Made by a program: the position numbers and the translations under genes. Of a stretch of 64,000 nucleotides of DNA, positions 50,801-61,164 are shown piece after piece (the stretch's first letter is position 1; each line of letters begins with the position of its first letter). The stretch is taken from positions 1-64,000 of the forward strand of contig SWDS01000010.1 in NCBI GenBank assembly GCA_005116745.1, written 5' to 3'. This DNA comes from Nitrospira sp. (GTDB taxonomy: Bacteria; Nitrospirota; Nitrospiria; Nitrospirales; Nitrospiraceae). A model generated the notes under the pieces. That model was not told the origin of the DNA. It worked only from the letters and a program-made list of their open reading frames with translations, and searched no databases.

Positions 50801-51523
50801 ATGAACGATATCGTCGTATCCGTCCCCCCTGCAGCGTCCTTTTTATCGGTCGGACTGGCACTGAAGCTATCCTTCGCACGTGATCAGCAGAAGGTCATGT
50901 ACGGTACGACGCTTCTTGGATGGAAGGATCATGCGTGGCTTGTCTGCGAATGGCCGCTTCAGCTCGGCCATGACCAGCAGATTGCCGCCGGTACCCCATG
51001 TACCATCAGCTATTTGCATGGCGGGAAGTTGGTCGGGTATCGCAGTGAAATACGCGAGCTGATTACGATGCCGGTTCCGTTGCTCTTTGTAGCATATCCC
51101 AAATCGGTGGAAGAGATGCATCTGCGGAAACATATCCGTGTATCTGCCAACGAACCGACCTTGATGATGCGAGCGACTCATGACAATCCATCAGTATCCG
51201 CGCTACCTACCACAGACTATTTTGGTGGTCTGTTACAGGATCTCAGTGAGGGAGGGTGCAGTGTGCTCGTGGTTCGAACACCGGCCTGGCTTCGACCAGG
51301 CACAACCGTGCACATGGAATTTGAATTGCCAGGCTTGGGGCATATCACCAACCTAGCCGGTATCGTGAAGAATACCGACACGCGAGGAGGCGAGGACATC
51401 ATCGGGATCGAGTTTCACTTCAATCACCTCGAGTACATTGAATATCGTGGGTGGGGCGGATCAGTTCGAAACGCCATAGAACAATGGACGGCACAGAAAG
51501 CCATCGCCTTACCGCCCTTGTGA
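50801..51523 (+). CDS. PilZ-domain c-di-GMP receptor, YcgR-like flagellar brake
   Basis: A 240-residue protein with an N-terminal YcgR-type domain (about 1-100) and a PilZ domain whose c-di-GMP motif is visible: Arg109 and Arg113 (RKHIR) and Asp147, Ser149, Gly152 (DLSEGG). In E. coli YcgR binds the motor when c-di-GMP is high and slows rotation. The ATG at 50801 follows GGAGTGAGGG; a TTG frame start at 50768 is less likely. Its promoter looks FliA-dependent, as for ycgR. Confidence 0.88.
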   Translation: MNDIVVSVPPAASFLSVGLALKLSFARDQQKVMYGTTLLGWKDHAWLVCEWPLQLGHDQQIAAGTPCTISYLHGGKLVGYRSEIRELITMPVPLLFVAYPKSVEEMHLRKHIRVSANEPTLMMRATHDNPSVSALPTTDYFGGLLQDLSEGGCSVLVVRTPAWLRPGTTVHMEFELPGLGHITNLAGIVKNTDTRGGEDIIGIEFHFNHLEYIEYRGWGGSVRNAIEQWTAQKAIALPPL

Positions 51524-52008
51524 CAGCTGGCACTCCCATCCTTCCTGAGAACATTCTTTCCATATTGATCGGTAAAATTTTCCTACTCCTTCCCATTTGA
51601 GAATCGTAATCCTGGCTTTATGTCGGAAATCCAGACGATTACAGTGGCATGTATTTTGAAAGTAGTTGTTTCAGCTGCTCGAAGCAAAAAAAGTTGGAGT
51701 GAATGCCATGGATGGCCTCAGCTCAACTCAACGTAACCAACGCTCAATCCGCGATGATGTCTTGCATACGACACGATCGATCGTCACCACAGTAATTGCC
51801 TGATCCAGTGGCTTCGCACGTATCCCCGATTGATGAAGGAAGACGTCATTGAGGAATATCGCTACTTCGATTGACAGATGTCATGGATAACATGTGTCCT
51901 CTGCCTGCGAAGAGTGTTGGAAGAATCTATGAGTCGTACTGGTGGAGGGGTGGGGCAAGTCAGAAATGCTGGGTGTGATACGAATGCAACAGCCGTAAGC
52001 AGGGCACA
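51524..52008. other. Intergenic region between the PilZ gene and the glycan cluster
   Basis: 485 bases without a clear gene. TGGCATGTATTTTGAA at 51645-51660 resembles a sigma-54 promoter but lacks the -12 GC. Two short overlapping frames at 51708-51803 and 51758-51874 might be a frame-shifted small gene. No terminator was identified. Confidence 0.4.
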
Positions 52009-53262
52009 ATGAACACTGGTGGTAGAACGATGAAGTCCATTTATATTCCATGGACACTTGCGCAGTACCTGAACGGTGCACACCCATTGCTTGTCAGTGT
52101 GCTGGATGGCTTGGCTGGCCAGGTCAGGATTGTAGGGCCTCAAGTCAATGCCACGGTGGATCATACTGAGTTTGCTGCCAACTATGGCCGTCTAGGTGAT
52201 GAATTGCGTGTGTTGACGGGTGTGGATGGTGACACCGTCCAGCGTTTTATCGCGACCAGGTATCATTTGTCCGATGCCTTAGCGCCACCGAATAGCATAG
52301 CATTTCACCACACCATCCTTCCGTCTCTCCGGCATAGCAGCATCGTGCATTTGGAAACTCCTATTCTGTTCTTTTGGCCTGAGGTGTCTCATGGGAAATT
52401 TTCCAGGGGCTCCTCACTGGTAGACCATCCGTTTTATCCCATGATCAGCGCATCGCTCGCACATTCAAATATTAAGAAGATTGTGTCGCATTCGGCTACC
52501 GGACTTCGGTATTTGCGAGGCTTGTTCCCTGATCCTGCGATTCAGGGTAAGACTGCGCATATTCCGCTCATGCCATTCGTGCAGCGGAGTGTCAAGCGGG
52601 CCAGGCAACTGCCAGGTGGGCAGCCGGTCCCACTCACAACGGGCCGGCGGCGGCTTCTGTTCACAAATTCGTTTCATGGCGAGCCGTCCAGCTTTTGGGT
52701 GCGGGGTGGTGTTACTACCCTGCTGGCCTTTCAGCAGGTGGGCGAAGAGATCCCACTGGAGTTGGTCATTGTCGGATCGATTCCCGATGATTTGACCGAA
52801 GAGGTTGCAGATATCTTGCGCTCCCCCTACGTGCTGCACGTTCCAAGGACTGCAGAGTCCGAGTTGCAAGCATATTATGATAGCGCGGATGTGATGCTCT
52901 TGCCTTCAGTCGGGCTTCACTCCATGTCTATCACGCGAGCAATCTGCAGCGGGTGCTATGTGCTGTGTTCCGACGTGCCAGGGGTAGAGGAATATGTGAC
53001 GGATCAGGCAGTCGGCCTGATCCTGAACGGCACAGCAGGGAAACGTGTGTACTTCGATGACACCAAAGTCGATCTCTTGCTAGATGATTATGAGTCGGTG
53101 AAGCAAATCAACTTTGACAATGTGAATACGGTGGCGGAAGCCTTGTACGGCAGGCTCATGGCTGTACCCTGCCGGAATCAGATTCCCTCCGCCTCTCAAT
53201 ATGATGATCCGCATATGCTGATGAGGGCAGCAGAACTGTTTCGGGCGGCATGTGCGGCATGA
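52009..53262 (+). CDS. Glycosyltransferase, GT4-like
   Basis: A 417-residue protein. The C-terminal Rossmann half is visible: GRRRLLFTNSFHG, LELVIVGSIPDDL and YYDSADVMLLPSVGLHSMSITRAICSGCYVLCSDVPGVEEYV, which contains the acidic/hydrophobic pattern of GT4 donors sites but with an unusual Ser-Met-Ser-Ile in place of the common E-x7-E. The N-terminal half is unusual, so the acceptor is not known. It is the first gene of the glycan cluster. A second ATG lies at 52030. Confidence 0.7.
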   Translation: MNTGGRTMKSIYIPWTLAQYLNGAHPLLVSVLDGLAGQVRIVGPQVNATVDHTEFAANYGRLGDELRVLTGVDGDTVQRFIATRYHLSDALAPPNSIAFHHTILPSLRHSSIVHLETPILFFWPEVSHGKFSRGSSLVDHPFYPMISASLAHSNIKKIVSHSATGLRYLRGLFPDPAIQGKTAHIPLMPFVQRSVKRARQLPGGQPVPLTTGRRRLLFTNSFHGEPSSFWVRGGVTTLLAFQQVGEEIPLELVIVGSIPDDLTEEVADILRSPYVLHVPRTAESELQAYYDSADVMLLPSVGLHSMSITRAICSGCYVLCSDVPGVEEYVTDQAVGLILNGTAGKRVYFDDTKVDLLLDDYESVKQINFDNVNTVAEALYGRLMAVPCRNQIPSASQYDDPHMLMRAAELFRAACAA

Positions 53263-53436
53263 GAGTGGTTGTTCCGCACGGCGTTGCCTCGATGCGTGGG
53301 ATGGCAAGTGGGTCGCCGCATTCATTGTGGCTTTGGGTTCTGGGACGTGTACGGAAGGCAATTCAAGTCGGGTCAGGAATGGTGGCGTGTGTCTGGTTAG
53401 TCGTTATGCTCCCGCAAAAACTGGTTAGGTAAGAGC

Positions 53437-56400
53437 ATGTTACTCAATCGAGGATACACAAAGCCTATGGGGAAGCCGAGAGTCCTGCTTCTGCAACTGG
53501 AGTTTTCAACATGGAAACAGGCGAAAGCTTGGTCCTACTTGGGGAACTTCGCGGTGGAGGATGGTCTCCGTGCCAACGGTTGTGAGTGCGTGACGATTCC
53601 GGCACTCTGCGACATACCGGACACTTCACCGTCATCCTGGTTGCATCATGCGAAAAATCTATTGGCTGGCCAACGATTTGATCAGGTCTGGCTATGGCTG
53701 GTTCACAATCGATACTCGGATGCATTTCTTGAATGGGTTGACACGTTGGCACCGGTGAGGGTCGGCCTAATCATGGAGTCCTTGGAGTATAGCGAGGAAG
53801 ACTGTCGCCGCTGGCCGCATTTGCGGGAGCGGGCAGAGTTCGTCGAACGGCAGGTGCGACATATGACGCATGTGTTAGCAGCGGACGAGCATGATGCCGA
53901 AGTACTCAATCGTTCAGGCCTGGTTCAGGCTGTCTTCTGGCCCTCTGCGGTTCCGACTCGCTTCATAACCTCGACCATCGAGTGTCCATCGCATCGTGAG
54001 GCAGCATTTTATGGAGAACTCTATGGAGAACGGAAGTCGTGGCTGGCACTTCCCGGTCTGACGGACTTGCTGGTTCATCCGCCTTCTGCTGAAGCTGCGA
54101 CCGACTATCCTCGGTTATTCGATACACTCCATCAGCAGATGCAGGAGCGCTTGGGGTCTGGGTGGCGACCTGATTTTTCCGCACTTGTGGAATATGTGGG
54201 AGTGTGGCGCCGCTTGCGTGAAGCTATCTTTGCCAATTGGTTGACAAGCCTGAAAACCTGGAGTGCCATCGTCAATCTCCCTAGCTTGTTTCAATCCTAT
54301 GCAGGACGTGTGGTGGAAGCGATGGCTGCGGGTCGTCCCGCGATCTCCTGGGAGATTCCCAATCGGCCTCGTACGCATCAGCTATTCAAGGATGGTCGGG
54401 AAATTCTGCTTTACCCCAAGGATCGTCCCGCAGGCTTGAGAGAACATGTGGAACGGATTTCTCGCGACGCTACCTACGCGAGGGACATTGCCACGGCTGC
54501 TCGCGCAGCACTGCTCCGATCTCATACGGCAGAAGCTCGCGCACGGCAGTGGTTGGATTGGATTATGACCGGGCAGCCGACCCGCAATTGTAAGGAACCA
54601 GCGGAAGGGCCGGCAGTTCTGCAGACAGGCTTGTCTCGGCAGGTGGTTCAGGCCTCGACGACGGTCTTCGTGCTAACGGTGGATGATCCTGTCTTGGAAG
54701 CTTGCCTGGAGGCTTTGCACAAACAGGAAGGGCTACCTTTCAAGCTGGATATCATCAGAAATGTTTATCCCTTCAGTGCTGCGGCACAACGGATGATCAC
54801 CGATTGTGCAACCGAATTCTTTCTCCAGGTCGATGAGGACATGATTCTCCATCCGGATGCAGTGATGACGATGGAAGCCACGATCAGGCAGGCGCCGGAT
54901 GATGTGGGGATGATCTGTTTCCATTTGTTCGACGAGGATCGTGGTGTGCCGATCCAAGGGGTAAAAATCTATCGAACGGCGCTCATGAAGTCGCTGGTGT
55001 TTCAAGATGTCAAAGCCAGCGAGATGGATCTTCTGGAGCAGATGGGCCATCACGGCATCAAATGGATCCTCCATCCTGACGTCAAGGGCCGCCATGGCAC
55101 GTCCTATACGGTCGACACCATCTATCGTCGTTACAAGACCATGTACGAGAAGGATATTCGGCAATGGAACGTCCTGACGTCCGATATCTGCCGCAAGGCG
55201 GACTCATTTCGCCAAACAGGCGATCCGCTCCAGCTTTTTGCGTTGCTGGGCGCGGCGCACGGTATTATTAATGCCCCCCTAGCGGTCGACAGCGAGAAGG
55301 ACGCCCGTCTCTACAACCTCGTGGAACTTGATGTGTTCAGGCGGTTGCTTCTAGGGAATCCACCGGTGCCCCAACCCTATACCGCGGGGAGGCAAGCGCC
55401 GCCACCAACGCATGAGCCGATTCCGTTTGAGCATGTGCAGTGGAAGCCGGAGGGTGATCAGAATCCGGCGCGCATGATTGTGGACTGTGCCACGAAGCAG
55501 GAGAACGGAGCGCGAACCAAATCAGTACTGATTGTGACGCCGCATTTTTGGCCATCGGTCGGAGGTGTGGAGCGTGTCGCGGAAGAGCTTGGAGTCGGAT
55601 TGTTGGGTTACGGGTACCACGTCGATATTGCCACCTATCCAAATCCCACGCGTCACCTCACGACGCACAGGGGACTCTCGATCATTACCCTGTCTCCTCA
55701 TGATCGTCAAGAAGGGACGGTTCACGTCTGTGCTCTGGAAGTGGAGCGGCTCATCAGTTCAGGAGAATACGACACCTGTGTGATGTTGGGCGCACCGGTC
55801 AATGGTCTGTTCTACGGAGCGATGACAGGATTGTTATCAAATAAGACCCGACTGATCTTTCAGCCGACGATGAATAAAGAAATCTGCGAACTGTTGTCGT
55901 CCAGCATGAGTCACGCCAAAGACCTTGTGGTTCGACTCGCGGCTTGTGCCCATCACCTCGTGGTGTTGTCGGAGCAAGGCTGCGATGCCTTCTTCTTCGG
56001 GCAATATGGTCTCAAGACGACCTATTTGCCTAACGGCATCCCGGCCCAGCAGTCCCACACCGAGTTTCGCAAAGAGTACGGAATCTCATCTGACGCATTT
56101 CTCATCCTTCATATTGCAAACCTCTACCCGGTTAAAAATCACCTGGGTTTGCTCGATGTGTTTGCGTCTGTCCCGCAAGGCGCGAAACTCGTTTTGGTCG
56201 GCCACCTGACAGATAACGCGGAGTATGTCGCCCAAGTTCGGCGGGTGCTGGCAAGCAGGTCGGAGGTGCTTTATATTCCAGGACTTTCATCCGAGGGCGT
56301 CGCCGCAGCCATGCGAGCGGCGGATGTCCTGGTGGTGCCCTCGCATGCGGAGGCTTCTCCGCTGTGCATCCTTGAAGCGATGAGCCATCAATTGCCGTGG

Positions 56401-59400
56401 ATGGCAACGCCCGAATGCGACGCCGCGCATGAACAAGCTGGCGGCGTGGTGATTCCCTTAGTCGACTTCAGACGGGCTGTCAAACTGCTGATGCGAGAAC
56501 CGGCATTGCGCCGAACACTCGGTGAAACGGGCTACGCGCACTGGGAAGCCTGCCGTCAATGGTCTGCGGTGTTGGAGGGATGGATAGAACTGATCAAAAC
56601 GGATCGCTTGACCAGATCATATATGATGCCACCAGACTTGGTTGAGCGTACGACTGCGCAACGACAGGCATTCGCGACACAATTAGGTCGCGCCGAGCCA
56701 GAATTCGGCGGGATGACATCCGTCGGCAGTAAGCCGTCGATACGCGACGTGGCAAAGCAGACCAACGGAGGGAGCATGAAGTCGGACGCGTTTTATGTGA
56801 ACCTGTTTGTCAATGCTCCGGCATGGTCTACACCCAATCCGAACGCTGACGAAGCGGCACGGTGGAGCAAGATCGCGGCCTTCCTGGAGTACATCCTTCG
56901 CCGCGAACGCCAGCAGGAGCCGAACAAACAGCTCAGAATGTTGGATGTTGGGTGTGGTCGAGGCTGGTTGACCAATCTCGCCACAATGTACGGGACCTGT
57001 GAAGGCATTGAGCCGGTTGCCGGCGTCGTCGAGCACGCGCACAAGCTGTTCCCTCACCTCAAGTTCGAAGCGGGCATGGCGGATAGTGTCTTGACCCGTT
57101 CAGATTTTGCTCCCTATGACGTGGTGCTTACGTCCGAAGTCATCGAGCATGTCCCGCATGGGCAAAAGGAAAAGTTTCTGGCGCAGCTAGCCCAGCTCCT
57201 CAAGCCTGAGGGCTATCTCATTCTCACGACTCCGCGGGGTGAAATGTGGGAACAGTGGAAGACGATTGCGCCGCCGAATCAGCCGGTTGAAGACTGGGTT
57301 ACCGAAGAGCAACTACGCACATTGCTTAGAGGAGAGGGGTTCACAGAATCGGGGCTTGAGCGCATTCATGTCGAAGTACCGAATCTTCGGTATATACCGG
57401 CTCCGACTCCGGCCGACGTACGTTCCATGAATCTGATACCGATCTATCAAGTGTGGGCTTGCCAGCGGACCGCCGACCCAGCGGCTATTCCTTTTACACG
57501 CGTTCCGAAAGTGTCCGTCATCGTGCCGACATACAACCGGCCGGAGCGTCTGAGGGCAGCGCTCGCCAGTCTGGCCGCGCAAACATATCAGGACTTCGAG
57601 GTTATCGTGGTGAACGACTTCGGCTCCGAGGTGGAGTCCATCATCGCCGCCTGCGCTGATCGATCTCGCATCACGACGATCTGCCATGATCGAAACCGTG
57701 GGTTGGCCGCGGCGCGAAACAGTGGACTGCGCGTGGCGAAGGGCACGTACGTAGCCTATCTTGACGATGATGATCGGTATCTCTCGAATCATCTGGAAAC
57801 GCTGGCTGCGTATCTCGATCGCCACGAATGCCGTATTGCCTACACCGATGCGTGGCGCGTGCATGAACGACAGATCGACGGCCAGTATGTCGAGACTGCG
57901 CGAGACGTGCCGTACTCGAAGGAATTCAGTCCGGCTGATCTCCTGGTCAGCAACTATTTTCCCGTGTTGTGCGTCATGCATGCGCGGCAATGTGTGGACG
58001 AGGTAGGGGGATTCGACGAATCGCTGTTTGCGCACGAGGATTGGGATCTCTGGATTAGAATGGCGACCAGGTTTCCTTTCAAGCATCTGCCTGTGACGAC
58101 GGCGGAATTCACATGGCGAAGTGACGGCTCGTCCATGACAAGCGGAACCAGGGATGCCTATTGGCGCACAACCGAGATCATCTATCGTAAGTATGCGCCC
58201 TACGCGGAACGCATTGCCGGTGTACGGGAGGGCCAGCAGCGGAATCTCCAAAAGTTCCAGGCCGAAGCGTCCGCGAAGTCCTACGTCTGTTCGGTAATCA
58301 TTCCCGTATGGAACTGCTGTGAGTTGACTCGTCAATGTTTAGCGGCTCTAGTCAAGACGACCGAGGGAATATCATGGGAACTGATCGTCGTCGACAACCA
58401 CTCGACCGATGATACGGCTTCCTTCCTCTCTAGCCTTGCTGGCGACGTTCAAATAATCAGCAACCAGGAAAATCTTGGATTTGCGAAAGCCTGCAACCAA
58501 GGGGCACGAGTCGCGCGCAGCCAATATCTTGTGTTCTTGAACAATGACACGATCCCACAGCCAGGCTGGCTTTCCTCACTGGTGTCCGAAGTGGACGCCC
58601 ATCCGGAAGTGGGTATCGTCGGTAGCAAGCTCTTGTATCCTGATGGCACGGTGCAACATGCTGGCGTCGTTCGGGACCTGGAGCATCGCTTGCCCTATCA
58701 TATCTATAAATCCTTCGCTGGTGATCATCCGGTCGTCAATCAACGGCGTGAATTCCAGATCGTCACGGCTGCTTGTCTGCTGATCCGGAGATCTTTGTTC
58801 GAGGAAGTGGGCGGGTTCGACGAAGGATATGTGAACGGATTCGAAGATGCGGATCTGTGTCTGAAAGTGCGGGAGCGCGGCTATGTGATCGTCTATCAAC
58901 CCCGAAGCGTTGTTCTTCATCTCGAAAGCCAAACTGCCGGAAGGAAGATTCACGACGACACAAACGCGATTCGTTTCTTGGATCGGTGGGAGGAGCAATG
59001 GTGGGCGGCCGACGAAGATCTGCACTTCTATATCAGTGGCTACAAATTTAAACGCATCTTCCGTAATGGGCAACTGGGTGGCGATATTGTGCGATTGGAC
59101 GATGTGAAGGATGGGGCCATTTGGGCGCATGTGGCGGCAGTCCAAACCGCTGCACTGAAGAAGGATTGGGAATCTGTCAAACGTGAACTACAATTGGTGG
59201 AGAATTGGCCGAACGACCAGTTTGTGCTGTCCTGGGGCGCGATGGTGGCCGAGCGTCTCCAAGCGCCGATCAGCCGTACTAAGTTTCTCTCGCGCTATGT
59301 GGCGTTGGTCGATGCGCCCACAGAACGGCTCGCGCTGATCCGAGCCTTGCTGGAACAGAAGGATTTGGTGGGGGCAGAGGAACAGCTCCGGGTCTTACTC

Positions 59401-59901
59401 GCGTCTTCCCCGAGTCATGCAGAAGGACTGTTGCTGAGAGGCATCCTGTGCATGCAGCGGGAACAGTATGAGCAAGCGGAGATGGCCTTTGGTTTGGCGA
59501 TGCGAGAAGGAGCCGATCGCAAGAAATGTCTCATGGGAATGGGAATGGCCGCAATGGGACGGGCCTACACACAGGGAGCCTGGGAGCATTTTCTACACGT
59601 GTTAGAGGAGCATCCAGACGATGCCGAAGCCATCCATTGGCTCTTACGCGCCGGTACGGCACAAAACCGCTGGGATGAGCTGAGCCGGCATTTGTGCAAG
59701 TATTTGGTGCGCAATCCGGCCGACTTGGCGATCCGTTTTGCGCTGGCGGGTGCGTTGGTTCGGGGAGAGCACATCGAGGCGGCAAGTCTGGAATACGAAA
59801 CGCTTCGTACGCTTGCGCCGACATTCGATGGTTTGAACGAACTTGGTCAAGTTATCGCAAGAAAACAAGCCGTCTCCACAATGGAAGCCGCGCACTCTTG
59901 A
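53437..59901 (+). CDS. Giant multi-domain glycosyltransferase / methyltransferase
   Basis: A 2154-residue protein with several enzyme modules in one chain: a CgeB-like glycosyltransferase (about 13-375, VVEAMAAGRPAIS); a GT2-like fold (about 404-560) with the DxD-like DEDMI; a GT4 module (about 690-1055) with PHFWPSVGGVERVAEELG and SHAEASPLCILEAM; an SAM methyltransferase (about 1110-1330, LDVGCGRGWLT at 1168); a GT2 (about 1357-1600, VIVPTYNRPERL and YLDDDDR); a second GT2 of the rhamnosyltransferase kind (about 1615-1870, VIIPVWNCCELT, FLNNDTI); and TPR-type helices (about 1890-2140). It probably builds a glycan chain on a protein or carrier; flagellin is plausible because of the neighbourhood. 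The start at 53437 follows GTAAGAG; ATG at 53467 is possible. Confidence 0.85.
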   Translation: MLLNRGYTKPMGKPRVLLLQLEFSTWKQAKAWSYLGNFAVEDGLRANGCECVTIPALCDIPDTSPSSWLHHAKNLLAGQRFDQVWLWLVHNRYSDAFLEWVDTLAPVRVGLIMESLEYSEEDCRRWPHLRERAEFVERQVRHMTHVLAADEHDAEVLNRSGLVQAVFWPSAVPTRFITSTIECPSHREAAFYGELYGERKSWLALPGLTDLLVHPPSAEAATDYPRLFDTLHQQMQERLGSGWRPDFSALVEYVGVWRRLREAIFANWLTSLKTWSAIVNLPSLFQSYAGRVVEAMAAGRPAISWEIPNRPRTHQLFKDGREILLYPKDRPAGLREHVERISRDATYARDIATAARAALLRSHTAEARARQWLDWIMTGQPTRNCKEPAEGPAVLQTGLSRQVVQASTTVFVLTVDDPVLEACLEALHKQEGLPFKLDIIRNVYPFSAAAQRMITDCATEFFLQVDEDMILHPDAVMTMEATIRQAPDDVGMICFHLFDEDRGVPIQGVKIYRTALMKSLVFQDVKASEMDLLEQMGHHGIKWILHPDVKGRHGTSYTVDTIYRRYKTMYEKDIRQWNVLTSDICRKADSFRQTGDPLQLFALLGAAHGIINAPLAVDSEKDARLYNLVELDVFRRLLLGNPPVPQPYTAGRQAPPPTHEPIPFEHVQWKPEGDQNPARMIVDCATKQENGARTKSVLIVTPHFWPSVGGVERVAEELGVGLLGYGYHVDIATYPNPTRHLTTHRGLSIITLSPHDRQEGTVHVCALEVERLISSGEYDTCVMLGAPVNGLFYGAMTGLLSNKTRLIFQPTMNKEICELLSSSMSHAKDLVVRLAACAHHLVVLSEQGCDAFFFGQYGLKTTYLPNGIPAQQSHTEFRKEYGISSDAFLILHIANLYPVKNHLGLLDVFASVPQGAKLVLVGHLTDNAEYVAQVRRVLASRSEVLYIPGLSSEGVAAAMRAADVLVVPSHAEASPLCILEAMSHQLPWMATPECDAAHEQAGGVVIPLVDFRRAVKLLMREPALRRTLGETGYAHWEACRQWSAVLEGWIELIKTDRLTRSYMMPPDLVERTTAQRQAFATQLGRAEPEFGGMTSVGSKPSIRDVAKQTNGGSMKSDAFYVNLFVNAPAWSTPNPNADEAARWSKIAAFLEYILRRERQQEPNKQLRMLDVGCGRGWLTNLATMYGTCEGIEPVAGVVEHAHKLFPHLKFEAGMADSVLTRSDFAPYDVVLTSEVIEHVPHGQKEKFLAQLAQLLKPEGYLILTTPRGEMWEQWKTIAPPNQPVEDWVTEEQLRTLLRGEGFTESGLERIHVEVPNLRYIPAPTPADVRSMNLIPIYQVWACQRTADPAAIPFTRVPKVSVIVPTYNRPERLRAALASLAAQTYQDFEVIVVNDFGSEVESIIAACADRSRITTICHDRNRGLAAARNSGLRVAKGTYVAYLDDDDRYLSNHLETLAAYLDRHECRIAYTDAWRVHERQIDGQYVETARDVPYSKEFSPADLLVSNYFPVLCVMHARQCVDEVGGFDESLFAHEDWDLWIRMATRFPFKHLPVTTAEFTWRSDGSSMTSGTRDAYWRTTEIIYRKYAPYAERIAGVREGQQRNLQKFQAEASAKSYVCSVIIPVWNCCELTRQCLAALVKTTEGISWELIVVDNHSTDDTASFLSSLAGDVQIISNQENLGFAKACNQGARVARSQYLVFLNNDTIPQPGWLSSLVSEVDAHPEVGIVGSKLLYPDGTVQHAGVVRDLEHRLPYHIYKSFAGDHPVVNQRREFQIVTAACLLIRRSLFEEVGGFDEGYVNGFEDADLCLKVRERGYVIVYQPRSVVLHLESQTAGRKIHDDTNAIRFLDRWEEQWWAADEDLHFYISGYKFKRIFRNGQLGGDIVRLDDVKDGAIWAHVAAVQTAALKKDWESVKRELQLVENWPNDQFVLSWGAMVAERLQAPISRTKFLSRYVALVDAPTERLALIRALLEQKDLVGAEEQLRVLLASSPSHAEGLLLRGILCMQREQYEQAEMAFGLAMREGADRKKCLMGMGMAAMGRAYTQGAWEHFLHVLEEHPDDAEAIHWLLRAGTAQNRWDELSRHLCKYLVRNPADLAIRFALAGALVRGEHIEAASLEYETLRTLAPTFDGLNELGQVIARKQAVSTMEAAHS

Positions 59902-59976
59902 ATGGATTCAGCGTGCCGTGTGTGCTGAACCCGACGCGTTCTCCACTGGCTTAGTGCGAATAGAAGGTAAAAAGAA

Positions 59977-61152
59977 ATGCCACGCGCACTTGTCATACAA
60001 CTGGCCCGATTGGGAGATCTGGTGCAATCGCTGCCGGCCATTACACAGCTCCGCGTCCGTCATCCCGAGACGCAATTGGATCTGCTCTGTCCGTCTCATC
60101 TTGCTGAGGTGGGACGTCTGCTGCCTGGCATTGAGAAGGTCCTTGAGTGGGATGGAGCGGCCTGGCAGCGCCGGGCAATGGCTGCCCAGCAGGACGTACG
60201 CGCGGAGCATCTTGCCGAGGTCGAAACAACCTTGATGGCGCTGGCGCCGGACCGCTACGACTGCGCGTATGTCCTCAATCAACATCGTCGGGCGCTGGTG
60301 GCCGGCTCCTTACTTGCTCGAGAGGTGAAAGGACCATTGCTATATGGGCCGCTCGGCGAGACGCTGACACCTTGGGCTGCCTACGTACGTGATGTGGCGC
60401 AGCGGCGTCTAGGGCAACGTGTGCATTTGGCTGATGCCTTCTGCGGACTCTGTGGAGTTTCTCCGCCTGGGCATATCACTCCCCTCGTTCCTCCCGCTGT
60501 CCGATTGCCTGAGGACTTGGAACTGATCGGCAAACATGGTGATCCATGGATCGCGCTTATTGTCGGAGCAGGGGAGGTCGAGCGGTGTGTGCCCACGGAG
60601 GTCTGGCGCCGGTGGATCACCTCATTTCTTGCGTCCACGTCGCGGGGACGTGTCGTACTTGTCGGAACAGAGTGCGAACGAGCCGCAGAGATTCAATCGC
60701 TGCTGCCTCCATCGGCTCTGGGTCGGATTTGGGACACGACGGGTCGCACGTCGCTGTCGCAGCTTGCGGCCATTCTCGTTCGCTGTCATCAAGTCGTCGG
60801 TTCGGATACAGGTCCCCTGCATCTCGCTGCGGCGCTTGGCAGGCCGGTGATCGGTTGGTATTTTGCGCGGGCACGGGTCCATGAAACGGGACCGTATGGA
60901 ACGAACCATTGGGTGTGGCAATCAGAGCATGGAGATGTGGACGAACGGGGGGTGCTCGCGCCATGCCAATGGCCGGTCGATGAGACCATCTCGCTTTTGT
61001 CTCATCAAGTTCCCACATCCACAGAGAATTGGTCGTTGTGGGCAAGCCACCGGGATGAGTTGGGAGCCTACTATGTTGAGGCAGGGCATGAAGCGATCGC
61101 GCCGCTTCAGCGAACGCAGATCTGGAAGGAACTACAACCATCTCCGGTGTGA
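59977..61152 (+). CDS. GT9 family glycosyltransferase (heptosyltransferase-like)
   Basis: A 391-residue protein. The N-terminus ALVIQLARLGDLVQSLPAI and the C-terminal VGSDTGPLHLAAALGRPVIGWYF are typical of the GT9/heptosyltransferase family, which transfers heptose or a related sugar from ADP- or other nucleotide sugars. The motif near the end reads LAPCQWP, as in other GT9 proteins. The acceptor is unknown; place in the cluster suggests surface or flagellar glycan. It begins 75 bases after the giant gene. Confidence 0.85.
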   Translation: MPRALVIQLARLGDLVQSLPAITQLRVRHPETQLDLLCPSHLAEVGRLLPGIEKVLEWDGAAWQRRAMAAQQDVRAEHLAEVETTLMALAPDRYDCAYVLNQHRRALVAGSLLAREVKGPLLYGPLGETLTPWAAYVRDVAQRRLGQRVHLADAFCGLCGVSPPGHITPLVPPAVRLPEDLELIGKHGDPWIALIVGAGEVERCVPTEVWRRWITSFLASTSRGRVVLVGTECERAAEIQSLLPPSALGRIWDTTGRTSLSQLAAILVRCHQVVGSDTGPLHLAAALGRPVIGWYFARARVHETGPYGTNHWVWQSEHGDVDERGVLAPCQWPVDETISLLSHQVPTSTENWSLWASHRDELGAYYVEAGHEAIAPLQRTQIWKELQPSPV

Positions 61153-61164
61153 CAAGAGGTTTCG

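Noticed and set aside
51645-51660. TGGCATGTATTTTGAA as a sigma-54 promoter
   Set aside because: The essential GC at -12 is missing (GA), and it is more than 300 bases from the next gene.
57313-58335. 340-residue minus-strand frame within the giant gene
   Set aside because: Antisense shadow of a GT2 module with clear motifs on the + strand.
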